From NCBI GenBank assembly GCA_023700845.1, contig JAMPYD010000110.1, forward strand, positions 1 to 6,657: a stretch of 6,657 nucleotides of DNA, written 5' to 3'. The notes below the pieces were generated by a model. The model was not told the DNA's origin. It made no database searches and was given only the letters and a program-made list of their open reading frames with translations. A program made the position numbers and the translations under genes. The DNA is from Elusimicrobiota bacterium. Lineage in GTDB: Bacteria; Elusimicrobiota; Elusimicrobia; UBA1565; UBA9628. This document shows, piece by piece, positions 1-6,634 of the stretch; position 1 is the first letter of the stretch; each line of letters starts with the position of its first letter.

Positions 1-52
1 GCGCGACCGCGAGCTGAAGAAGCGCGCGGCCCCGCCCGCCGCCAGGTCCTGA
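1..52 (+). CDS. C-terminal end of an unidentified upstream gene (partial)
   Basis: An open frame enters from the left edge and ends at TGA 50-52. It encodes 16 visible residues, RDRELKKRAAPPAARS, a basic stretch followed by an Ala/Pro-rich tail. The stop shares its last base with the ATG of the next gene (TGATG at 50-54), an arrangement typical of translationally coupled genes in one operon, and this is the main reason to accept the frame as real. The tail has no recognisable motif, so no function can be given. In GC-rich DNA a short open frame can occur by chance, which keeps confidence moderate. Confidence 0.5.
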   Translation, partial: RDRELKKRAAPPAARS

Positions 53-1563
53 TGGCCGCCCGGCGCGTCCGTCTGGGCGCCGAGGCGCGCGGCGCGCTGG
101 CGAAGGTCTTCGCCGCCGCGAGGCAGCCGGTGTGGCTCGTCGGCGGCTCGATCCGCGACGCCGCGCTCGGCCGGCCGTTCGGGGACCTCGACCTGGCCTG
201 CGCCGACGCGCGCGCCCTGGCGGCCCAGCTCGCGCGCGCGTTCAAGGGGACGCTCGTCACCCTCGACGAGACGAACGCCGTCTACCGCCTCGTCCTGATG
301 CCCGCGCGGGGCAAGGCCCTCAAGCAGATCGACATCGCCGGCCTCCAGGGCAAGACCATCCTCGAGGACCTCGGCCGGCGGGATTTCACGGTGAACGCCG
401 CCGCCCTCGAGCTGACGAAGGAGCTGCCGCCGTCGCTCCCCGAATCGGCGTTCATCGACCCGCGCGGCGGCCTCAAGGACCTCGCCGCGGGCGTGCTCCG
501 CGCGGACATCGAGCAGAACCTCAGCGACGACCCGCTGCGGCTGCTTCGCGCCGTCCGCCTCGCCGCCCAGCTGGGGCTGACGATCGACGCGAAAACGCTG
601 AAGGCGATCAAGCGCCGCTGCCGCCTGATCCAGGTGCCCGCCGCCGAGCGCGTCGCCGCGGAGCTGCTCATGCTCCTCGCGGTCCCGGGCGCCTCGTCCT
701 GGCTCGCGCTGATGGACGAGCACGCCCTGCTCACCGCCGTCTTCCCCGAGCTCGAGCCCGCGCGCCGCTGCGCCGAGGATTATTACGGCCCCGGCGGCGT
801 GCTCAAGCACACGCTCGAGGTCTGCGCCCGGGTGGATTTCCTGCTCACGAACCTGCGCACGGTCTACCGTCCGCTCGCCGGCGACCTGGAGGCGCACATC
901 GCCCAGCGCGGCGGACCGCCGTTCCGCGCGCTCCTCCTCCTGGCCGCCCTTCTGCACGACGTCGCCAAGCCCGAGACCGCGAAGAAGGTCGACGGGCGTC
1001 TGCGCTTCTTCGAGCACGACACGAAGGGCGCGGTCCTCACGGAAAAAATCCTGCGCCGCCTGCGCCTCTCGCGCGACCAGATCGGCACCGCCTCGGCGAT
1101 CGTGCGCCAGCACCTGCGCCCCGGCCACCTGGCGGCCGGCGGGCCGCTGACCGAGAGGGCGGCGTACCGCTTCTTCCGCGACCTCGGCGAGGACGCCCCG
1201 GGCCTGCTCATCGTCTGCTGGGGCGACCACGCGAGCTATCTTCCCGAGGCGCGCCTCAAGCGCCTCCTGAAGACGGCCGCCGCCGACGTCAAGCGCGCCG
1301 ACCTCTCGGCCTTCAAGCCCGAGGACGCGCGCAAGACCGTCCACCATCTCCAGCTCGTCTCGACACTCCTGCGCCGGTGGCGCGACCTGTCGCGCGCCCC
1401 GGCCCCGGAACGCCTGCTCGACGGCCGCGACGTCATGAAAGCCCTGAAGCTACCGCCCGGGCCCCGGATCGGGGAGCTCCTCGAGCGCGTCCGGGAGGCG
1501 CAGGCCGAGGGGGAAGTCAAAAACCGCGACGAGGCCATCGCCCTGATCTCACGCCTGAAATGA
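52..1563 (+). CDS. cca: CCA tRNA nucleotidyltransferase / poly(A) polymerase family protein with HD domain
   Basis: The protein has 503 residues and belongs to the class II nucleotidyltransferases that add CCA, or adenosines, to RNA 3' ends in the cytoplasm. Visible in order are VGGSIRD at 30-36 and GDLDLAC at 44-50, where D45 and D47 are the likely catalytic metal ligands; LGRRDFTVNA at 107-116; DPRGGLKDL at 136-144; DDPLRLLRAVR at 159-169 (R163 in the EDxxR-like position); and PAAERVAAEL at 196-205. A middle HD phosphohydrolase domain offers H253, H302-D303, H322, H354 and D392 as candidate metal ligands. The C-terminal segment at 458-498 (GRDVMKALKLPPGPRIGELL and on) is typical of the family. 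The ATG overlaps the upstream stop by one base, with a weak AGG five bases before it. Motifs alone do not separate a full CCA-adding enzyme from an A-adding enzyme or poly(A) polymerase, so the symbol is tentative. No damage is seen. Confidence 0.93.
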   Translation: MAARRVRLGAEARGALAKVFAAARQPVWLVGGSIRDAALGRPFGDLDLACADARALAAQLARAFKGTLVTLDETNAVYRLVLMPARGKALKQIDIAGLQGKTILEDLGRRDFTVNAAALELTKELPPSLPESAFIDPRGGLKDLAAGVLRADIEQNLSDDPLRLLRAVRLAAQLGLTIDAKTLKAIKRRCRLIQVPAAERVAAELLMLLAVPGASSWLALMDEHALLTAVFPELEPARRCAEDYYGPGGVLKHTLEVCARVDFLLTNLRTVYRPLAGDLEAHIAQRGGPPFRALLLLAALLHDVAKPETAKKVDGRLRFFEHDTKGAVLTEKILRRLRLSRDQIGTASAIVRQHLRPGHLAAGGPLTERAAYRFFRDLGEDAPGLLIVCWGDHASYLPEARLKRLLKTAAADVKRADLSAFKPEDARKTVHHLQLVSTLLRRWRDLSRAPAPERLLDGRDVMKALKLPPGPRIGELLERVREAQAEGEVKNRDEAIALISRLK

Positions 1564-1589
1564 TTGCGTAACAGCCGGAAGCTAGCCTC

Positions 1590-1600
1590 TCCTAATAGGA
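1590..1600 (+). promoter_or_regulatory. AT-rich odd-length palindrome abutting the start of the large surface-protein gene
   Basis: The 36-nt gap after the nucleotidyltransferase gene ends in TCCTAATAGGA, two 5-base inverted arms around a central A, whose last base is the first base of the start codon. It is clearly richer in A/T than its surroundings. The AGG touches the ATG with no spacing, so it is a poor Shine-Dalgarno sequence, and no better one lies upstream. The element could be an initiation signal, part of a promoter for a short-leader or leaderless transcript, or chance. TAATAG matches a -10 box poorly and no well-spaced -35 was found. Confidence 0.2.
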
Positions 1601-4600
1601 TGGCGCCCATCTCGCTAAGCGCTCGCCGCACCTTGATCGCCGCCGCTCTGGCTGCGTCCGCCCTCTATGCCCCGGCGCCCTCCCGAGCTTCCGCGCCGAC
1701 CATCACGCCGAAGGTTCTCCAATGCGACGGGAGCTTCACCGTCGGCTCGATCACGAGCCACCCGGCCCCGACGGTCCGCGCGGAATTCCAGAGCCTTACG
1801 CCGGGACTCAAGGTCGACCAGCGGCGCCTCAGCATCCACGCGAGCACGATCGGCCTCTGGCGCTTCGACGGGAACTACACGGTCACCGTCTCGAGCTGCT
1901 ACACCGGCGGCTGCAACGGCGGCGCGAACTCTTGCCGGACCTGGAACTGGGCGTATAACGATTCGAACGGCTCGGCGTCCGTGCGGACCGGTCAGTGCAC
2001 GTACGTCGACGTCGTCGCGGCCGACTGCAGCCAGCCGATGACTTTGCTGGGCCTGGCCAGCAACCAGCCGATTGTGCCGCTCGCCTCCGCCTGCCCGGCG
2101 GACCCGTCGACATTGCCCGCGGGCAGCGGCACCACCGCGATCACGCCCACGGGGCCGCTGCCTCTCGGAACCGGAGGCGGCGCCGCCTCCAGCGGCCTGT
2201 CCGCCAACGCCCTGCAGCTCAACGGCTCGAGCCTCTACGGAACCTCCCCGAGCAACATCGCCTGGGAGCTGCCGCCGACCTACACCCTCACCGCCTGGAT
2301 CGAGCCCTCGGCCAACAACGGCCGCATTCTTTCGCAGCAGGGGGCCAACGGCTACTGGGGCATCGCCGTGAGCACGGGCGGGCGCCTGCGCCATTTCGAC
2401 TCCCGCGACATCAGCGGAGCCGTCGACCGGCGAGAAGCCGTGCTGCCCAACACGACGCCGGACCTGGTGACGGGAGCCGACACCTGGCACCTCGTCCACG
2501 TCGTGCGGCGAAACGGCGTCGACCGCCGCTTCTTCGTCGACGGGCGCCTCGTCGCGACCGTGATCGCCACGAGCACGGACTCCTTCGCCAACCACACGAT
2601 CGGGGGAACCCTCGAGATCGGCCGCTACTCCGGCGGCAGCGAGTACTTCAACGGCAGGATCGACGACGTCCGCATCCTGAACTCGGCGCTCAACGAAGAC
2701 GACATCATGCTCGAGTACGACACGAAATTCCACAAGTATTCCTCGAACTCGGGCGTCTCCTACAGCACCTACGCGGGCTCCTACTCCGGCGTTCCGACCT
2801 ACGGCACCACGGGCGTCGTCACCTACGTTCCGCCGGAGGCCTACTCGTCCACGGCGCGCTGGATCTTCGTCGCCCAAAGCACCTACAGCGAAAGCTCCTT
2901 CAGCTCCTCCTACGGCGTCACCATCGACAACTCCCCGCCGATCGCGCCGTCGCTGACCGCGGTCGCGACCTCGCCGAACGACGTCACCTGGAACTGGACG
3001 CTTCCGCCGCGCGTCTGCCTGCCCCCGGGCTCGGCCGCCGTCACCTATCACCTCGTCGACGCGACCGCCAACACGAACCTGATCCCGCCCGGCAACATGA
3101 ACCACCCGACCTTCACCGTGGGGGAGAACCTGCCCGGCTCGTCGAATCAGCTGGTCGGCCGCAAGCTCCGGGTCACCGACAACTGGGGCTCGGGCCTCAG
3201 CGCCGCGACCTCCATCTACACCTTGGCGAACCCGCCGCTGGCGGCCAGCGTGGTGCCGAGCGCGGTCTCGACGGGCAGCGCGCTGATCAGCTGGAACCAG
3301 AACGGCAACCCGGCCTACACGCGCTACCTCGTCAGCGTCTCGCAGGACTCCCTGTTCCTGACCGGCGTCTCGACGCCGGTGACGCTCGCCAGCGACTTCA
3401 CCGGCAGCTCGATCGCCCTGCCCGGCCTCCTGATGGGCACGACCTACTTCGTCCGCGTCCAATCCTACAGCGGACGCTCCAGCGACTCGTACGGCGGAAC
3501 CGGCTCCGTATTCGTCAGCACGTCGTTCACGACCTTGCCCGGCGTCCCCAGCCTCGGCGGCGCCCCGCTGTCGGCCTCCTCGATCAAGTGGGACTGGACC
3601 GCCGTGCCCGGCGCCTGGTACTACAAGCTGTTCGACATCGCCGGCTCGACCCTGCACACCGGCGGCGAGCTCACCTACACCCAGCCCGGTCTTACGACCA
3701 ACACCCAGTACACGGCCCGCGTCGAAGCCGTCGGGGCCAACGGCGCCGGCGCGCGGGCCTCGGCCACTTCCTTTACGCTGGCCAACGACCCGACGGCGCC
3801 GGTCGTCAACGCGGCGTACTCAAGCAGCATCACCTACTCGTGGACCGGGGGACTCAATCCCTCCTACACCTTCTACGAGGTCGTGGTCACCACGGATTCG
3901 AGCTACGGCATCATCATCACCACCTTGACCGTCAACGCGACGACCGCCACCGCGACCGGCCTTCTCCAAGGCACCACCTACTACGCGCGCGCCCGCTCGA
4001 TCAACGGAGGCCAGCTTTACGGGACGGGCTTCGCCGTCTTCGCCGCGACGCGCACCTTGCCCGATCCGGCGATCACCGCGGTCGCGTCTCCTCCCTCGGC
4101 CTACGTCCCGCCGAACGGGTCGGTCGGGCAATGGCACTTCGACGAAAGCACCGGCACGCTCGCGGCCGACTCGGCGGGCCCCAACAACACCGCCTACCTG
4201 ACCTGCCTCGCCGCCGCGTGCGTCTCCACGCCCACCTTCATCGCCGGCCCGGCCGGCCTGGGCAACGCGGTGTCCTTCTCGGGCCTCGCCAACGGCCTCG
4301 TCGTCGCCCCCGACACCGCGAGCTACAACTCCGTGGGCAGCCTCACCGTCTCGGCCTGGGTCAACCCCTCGAGCCTCGCCCAGCCGAACGGCGCGGGAAT
4401 CGTGGTGCGCGGCAGCGGCACGGTCGAGAACTTCGCCCTCGACGTGTCCGGCGGCCTGTACCGCTTCCTTCCGAAGCCCGGCTTCGTCGCGGCCTCGACG
4501 AGCCCGATCGCGGTCGGAGGCTGGGTCCACCTGATCGGCAGCTACAACGCCTCGGTCGCCAGCGCCACGCTGTACGTGAACGGCCGCCCGGCCGGCACGG

Positions 4601-5532
4601 TCACGACCGTGCCGGTTCGTACGGCGGCGACGCACGACATCTCGATCGGCAACCGGCAGTCGGGCCTCGCGACCGGCTACGACCGGGGCTTCATCGGCGC
4701 CATCGACTCCGTGCGCGTGCAGAACCGGGCCCTCAGCGCCGCGGAGGCTCTCGCCGAGTTCGAGGGCAGCTTCGTGGCCACCGTGACGCCGCCCTCGCCG
4801 AACAGCTCCATCCTCATCGGCCTCGCGCCCAACGCCTTCGGCGCGCCCGCCACCATCAGCGTCTCCGTCGATCCCCTCACGCACCCGATCACGATCACGC
4901 CCGCGGTGCTCGACGCGGGCCTCAGCGTGATTCCGACGGGATTCGCCCTCGTTCCGAACAGCATCATCGAGATCGTGCCGATCGTCGCGGGCGCGCCGTT
5001 CACGCAGAACCTCGGCTCCTCGGCGAGCATCTCGATGCCCTACGCCGACGCCGACGCGAACAACGTCATCGACGGCACCAGCCCGCCGTTGGCCGCCTCG
5101 GCGATCAAGGTCTATACGCTCAACACCACGGTCAACCGCTGGGAGCTGCTGCCGACCTTCATCGATCCCGCCGCGCGCCGCATCACCGCCCTGACGCCGC
5201 ACTTCTCGGTGTTCGCGATGTTCGCGCCGTCGACGATCGGCGTGTCGCTGTCGCAGGTGCGCGTCTACCCCATTCCCTGGAAGCCGGGAACCAACGGGCG
5301 CTTCGACGCCGCCGGCGTCACGTTCGACCGCCTGCCCGTGACGGGCACGATCCGCATCCTGACCCTCGCGGGAGAGCGCGTGCGCGAATTCTCGTTCGAC
5401 GGCGCGAACTCGGGCTCGGTCGTCTGGAACGGCATCACCGACGGGGGCCGGCGCGCCGCCAGCGGCGTCTACTTCGCGCGCATCACCGGCGGCGGCGGCG
5501 AGTCGATCGTCAAGTTCGCGATTGAAAGATGA
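1600..5532 (+). CDS. Secreted multidomain LamG/Fn3 surface protein with FlgD-Ig/type IX-sorting-like C-terminus
   Basis: This is a 1310-residue exported protein. Residues 1-32 form a signal peptide (Arg pair at 9-10, hydrophobic core 11-24, Ala-rich cleavage region near 30-32, no lipobox Cys). Next come an unrecognised Cys-rich domain (33-165; Cys 42, 100, 105, 112, 133, 143, 165), a Gly/Ala/Ser linker, and a LamG/concanavalin-like domain (about 200-374, ending NGRIDDVRILNSAL). A Ser/Thr/Tyr-rich stretch (376-445) leads to four Fn3-like modules (446-820) and a second LamG domain (about 842-1055, ending GAIDSVRVQNRAL). A ZU5-like beta region (1065-1210) holds a DxDxNxxxD loop at 1150-1158. The last domain, 1215-1310, has VRVYPIPWKPG, GTIRILTLAGERVREF, VVWNG and ASGVYFARI, the pattern of FlgD-Ig and type A type IX sorting domains. 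Adhesion or glycan binding at the cell surface is inferred. ATG 1600 is preferred because it gives a compact signal peptide; TTG 1564 would add 12 residues and also lacks a ribosome site. No enzyme active site is recognised. The gene overlaps the PorV-like gene by 4 nt. Confidence 0.9.
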   Translation: MAPISLSARRTLIAAALAASALYAPAPSRASAPTITPKVLQCDGSFTVGSITSHPAPTVRAEFQSLTPGLKVDQRRLSIHASTIGLWRFDGNYTVTVSSCYTGGCNGGANSCRTWNWAYNDSNGSASVRTGQCTYVDVVAADCSQPMTLLGLASNQPIVPLASACPADPSTLPAGSGTTAITPTGPLPLGTGGGAASSGLSANALQLNGSSLYGTSPSNIAWELPPTYTLTAWIEPSANNGRILSQQGANGYWGIAVSTGGRLRHFDSRDISGAVDRREAVLPNTTPDLVTGADTWHLVHVVRRNGVDRRFFVDGRLVATVIATSTDSFANHTIGGTLEIGRYSGGSEYFNGRIDDVRILNSALNEDDIMLEYDTKFHKYSSNSGVSYSTYAGSYSGVPTYGTTGVVTYVPPEAYSSTARWIFVAQSTYSESSFSSSYGVTIDNSPPIAPSLTAVATSPNDVTWNWTLPPRVCLPPGSAAVTYHLVDATANTNLIPPGNMNHPTFTVGENLPGSSNQLVGRKLRVTDNWGSGLSAATSIYTLANPPLAASVVPSAVSTGSALISWNQNGNPAYTRYLVSVSQDSLFLTGVSTPVTLASDFTGSSIALPGLLMGTTYFVRVQSYSGRSSDSYGGTGSVFVSTSFTTLPGVPSLGGAPLSASSIKWDWTAVPGAWYYKLFDIAGSTLHTGGELTYTQPGLTTNTQYTARVEAVGANGAGARASATSFTLANDPTAPVVNAAYSSSITYSWTGGLNPSYTFYEVVVTTDSSYGIIITTLTVNATTATATGLLQGTTYYARARSINGGQLYGTGFAVFAATRTLPDPAITAVASPPSAYVPPNGSVGQWHFDESTGTLAADSAGPNNTAYLTCLAAACVSTPTFIAGPAGLGNAVSFSGLANGLVVAPDTASYNSVGSLTVSAWVNPSSLAQPNGAGIVVRGSGTVENFALDVSGGLYRFLPKPGFVAASTSPIAVGGWVHLIGSYNASVASATLYVNGRPAGTVTTVPVRTAATHDISIGNRQSGLATGYDRGFIGAIDSVRVQNRALSAAEALAEFEGSFVATVTPPSPNSSILIGLAPNAFGAPATISVSVDPLTHPITITPAVLDAGLSVIPTGFALVPNSIIEIVPIVAGAPFTQNLGSSASISMPYADADANNVIDGTSPPLAASAIKVYTLNTTVNRWELLPTFIDPAARRITALTPHFSVFAMFAPSTIGVSLSQVRVYPIPWKPGTNGRFDAAGVTFDRLPVTGTIRILTLAGERVREFSFDGANSGSVVWNGITDGGRRAASGVYFARITGGGGESIVKFAIER
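2935..4059 (+). repeat. Two-module Fn3 repeat, arrangement A1-B1-A2-B2, inside the surface protein
   Basis: Residues 446-544 (A1), 545-646 (B1), 647-729 (A2) and 730-820 (B2) alternate between two kinds of Fn3-like module. The A modules share a W-x-W strand (VTWNWTLPP, IKWDWTAVP), then YHLVD or YKLFD, and both end in TLAN. The B modules share NPAYTRYLVSV or NPSYTFYEVVV followed by DS, then GLLMGTTYFVRV or GLLQGTTYYARA, and both end near TTL or RTL followed by P. This points to duplication of a two-module unit of roughly 175-200 residues followed by divergence. The DNA copies are well diverged, so recent slippage is unlikely. Confidence 0.75.
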
Positions 5533-6515
5533 GGAACTCCCTGCTCGCCGCCTCGCTCGTCCTCGCGGCGCTTCCGGCCGCGGCGGCCGGCTTCGGCTCG
5601 AGCCAGGGGGGGACCAGCGGCGCGAGCTTTCTCAAGCTCGGGGCCGACGCGCGCGCCGCCGGCATGGGCGGCGCCGTGCGCGCCGCCGTCGACGACGCGA
5701 CCGCGATCTATTGGAACCCCGCCGGACTCTCCGGCCTGCGCTACCGCCACGCGACGATGACCCACGCCGCCTCCTATCAATCGACCTTCCAGGACTTCAT
5801 CGCCTACGCCCAGCCCGTGGAATCGCCCTTCTCGCGCCAGACCGGCCGAGAGCGGGACCTGCGCCCCGATCAGCTCGGCACCATCGGCGTCGCCGTCCTC
5901 TACCAGAACTCCGGGACCATCTCCGAGGTCGACAACGCCGGGACGCCGACCGGAGACCGCTTCACGCCCCAGGACCTCGCCGTCTTCCTCGCCTGGGGCG
6001 CGACGGTCTCGCGGGGCCTCGACGTCGGCCTCGGCCTCAAATACGTGACCTCGAAGATCCAGGGGTCCGCCTCGACCGGCGCCCTGGACCTCGGCGCCCG
6101 CTGGCGCACCTGGCTGCCCGGGGAGTTTCCTTACGCCCTGTCGCTCAGCGCCCAGAACCTCGGCGGCCCGCTCAAGTTCCGCGAGCAGGGGGACCAGCTC
6201 CCCATGATCGTGACGGTCGGCCAGGCCCTCAAAATCACCAAGGGCCTCGTCGTCACGCTGGATGTGAACGCCCCCCGGGACCGATCGATTTACACGTCCT
6301 TCGGCCTCGAGTGGCGCGTCCCCATGAAGCAGGGCCTCTCCAGCGCCCTGAGGGCGGGCTACGACGGCCGCCTCAAAGGCGGCGACTCCGACGGGCTGAC
6401 CGGCGTCACCTTCGGCGGCGGCCTCGGCGTGCAGCGCTTCGGCTTCGACTACGGCTGGTCGCCGGCCGGCGGCCTCGGCTCCACCCACAAGCTGTCCCTC
6501 TCCTACCGCTTCTGA
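5529..6515 (+). CDS. PorV/PorQ-like outer-membrane beta-barrel protein
   Basis: This 328-residue protein has a signal peptide (1-20, ending PAAAA) and then the family signature: GASFLKLGADARAAGMGGAV at 31-50 followed by DDATAIYWNPAGLSGL at 55-70. The rest alternates short polar and aromatic strands and turns, as in an outer-membrane barrel, and ends SLSYRF with the C-terminal Phe expected for barrel assembly. In Bacteroidota the related PorV is the type IX secretion shuttle that takes cargo from the translocon to the attachment complex; PorQ is a relative. Many such proteins outside that phylum have no proven role. The ATG lies in ATGA with the stop of the large surface-protein gene, so translation is probably coupled, and no strong ribosome site of its own is seen. 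The context suggests it helps export or anchor the upstream product. Family assignment is firm; the transport role is inferred. Confidence 0.9.
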   Translation: MRNSLLAASLVLAALPAAAAGFGSSQGGTSGASFLKLGADARAAGMGGAVRAAVDDATAIYWNPAGLSGLRYRHATMTHAASYQSTFQDFIAYAQPVESPFSRQTGRERDLRPDQLGTIGVAVLYQNSGTISEVDNAGTPTGDRFTPQDLAVFLAWGATVSRGLDVGLGLKYVTSKIQGSASTGALDLGARWRTWLPGEFPYALSLSAQNLGGPLKFREQGDQLPMIVTVGQALKITKGLVVTLDVNAPRDRSIYTSFGLEWRVPMKQGLSSALRAGYDGRLKGGDSDGLTGVTFGGGLGVQRFGFDYGWSPAGGLGSTHKLSLSYRF

Positions 6516-6569
6516 CGGCGGTTACGGCGCGCGCCGAAATGGGCGGGCCGATGGAATGAATCCCTTCGG

Positions 6570-6593
6570 GGACGCGCGGATCGACCGCGCTCC
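6570..6593. other. Hairpin A within the terminal palindromic element
   Basis: GCGCGG at 6574-6579 pairs with CCGCGC at 6585-6590 around the loop ATCGA. Skipping a bulged C6573, GGA 6570-6572 can also pair with TCC 6591-6593, though this competes with the inner end of the outer stem at 6570-6571. There is no T-run, so it is not a normal intrinsic terminator. Confidence 0.5.
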
Positions 6594-6634
6594 GGGGTAG
6601 ACGCGGCTATGAAGACCATGGCCGCGTCAACCCC
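6594..6634. other. Hairpin B, long GTAG-containing stem-loop within the terminal palindromic element
   Basis: GGGGT 6594-6598 pairs with ACCCC 6630-6634. After a single A-A mismatch (6599/6629), the 12 bases at 6600-6611 pair with 6617-6628, with one T-G wobble (6608/6620) and a 5-base loop AAGAC. That makes 17 pairs in 41 nt. GTAG at 6597-6600 lies at the foot of the inner stem, where REP elements mobilised by RAYT transposases carry a GTAG or GGAG tetranucleotide. No T-tract follows, so intrinsic termination is unlikely; blocking 3' decay of the upstream message is possible. Confidence 0.6.

Noticed and set aside
132..1571. A 479-codon open frame inside the nucleotidyltransferase gene
   Set aside because: Arg/Pro-rich off-frame product. 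The other frame carries all catalytic motifs.
1560..1571. Mini-frame ATG ATT GCG TAA overlapping the nucleotidyltransferase stop as ATGA
   Set aside because: Only three codons. A regulatory start-stop is conceivable, but nothing supports it.
1564..1598. Promoter with TTGCGT (1564-1569) and TAATAG (1593-1598)
   Set aside because: The spacer is 23 bp and both boxes match consensus at only three of six positions.
1615..3657. Long minus-strand open frame (680 codons), with another at 3820-5202
   Set aside because: Composition is Arg/Gly/Val/Asp-rich shadow sequence antisense to a gene with strong domain evidence. No motif and no plausible start region.
1995..5525. A 1176-codon open frame overlapping the large surface-protein gene in another + frame
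   Set aside because: Its translation is a low-complexity Arg/His/Pro/Ala run with no domains or signal peptide, as expected for an off-frame of GC-rich DNA. The in-frame gene has clear domains throughout.
6525..6536. 12-bp palindrome CGGCGCGCGCCG after the PorV-like stop
   Set aside because: A simple alternating GC run with no loop. Expected by chance at this base composition.
6594..6634. Intrinsic terminator after the PorV-like gene
   Set aside because: The stem is strong, but it is followed by ACCCCAAGCCCC on + and has no T-tract on either side.
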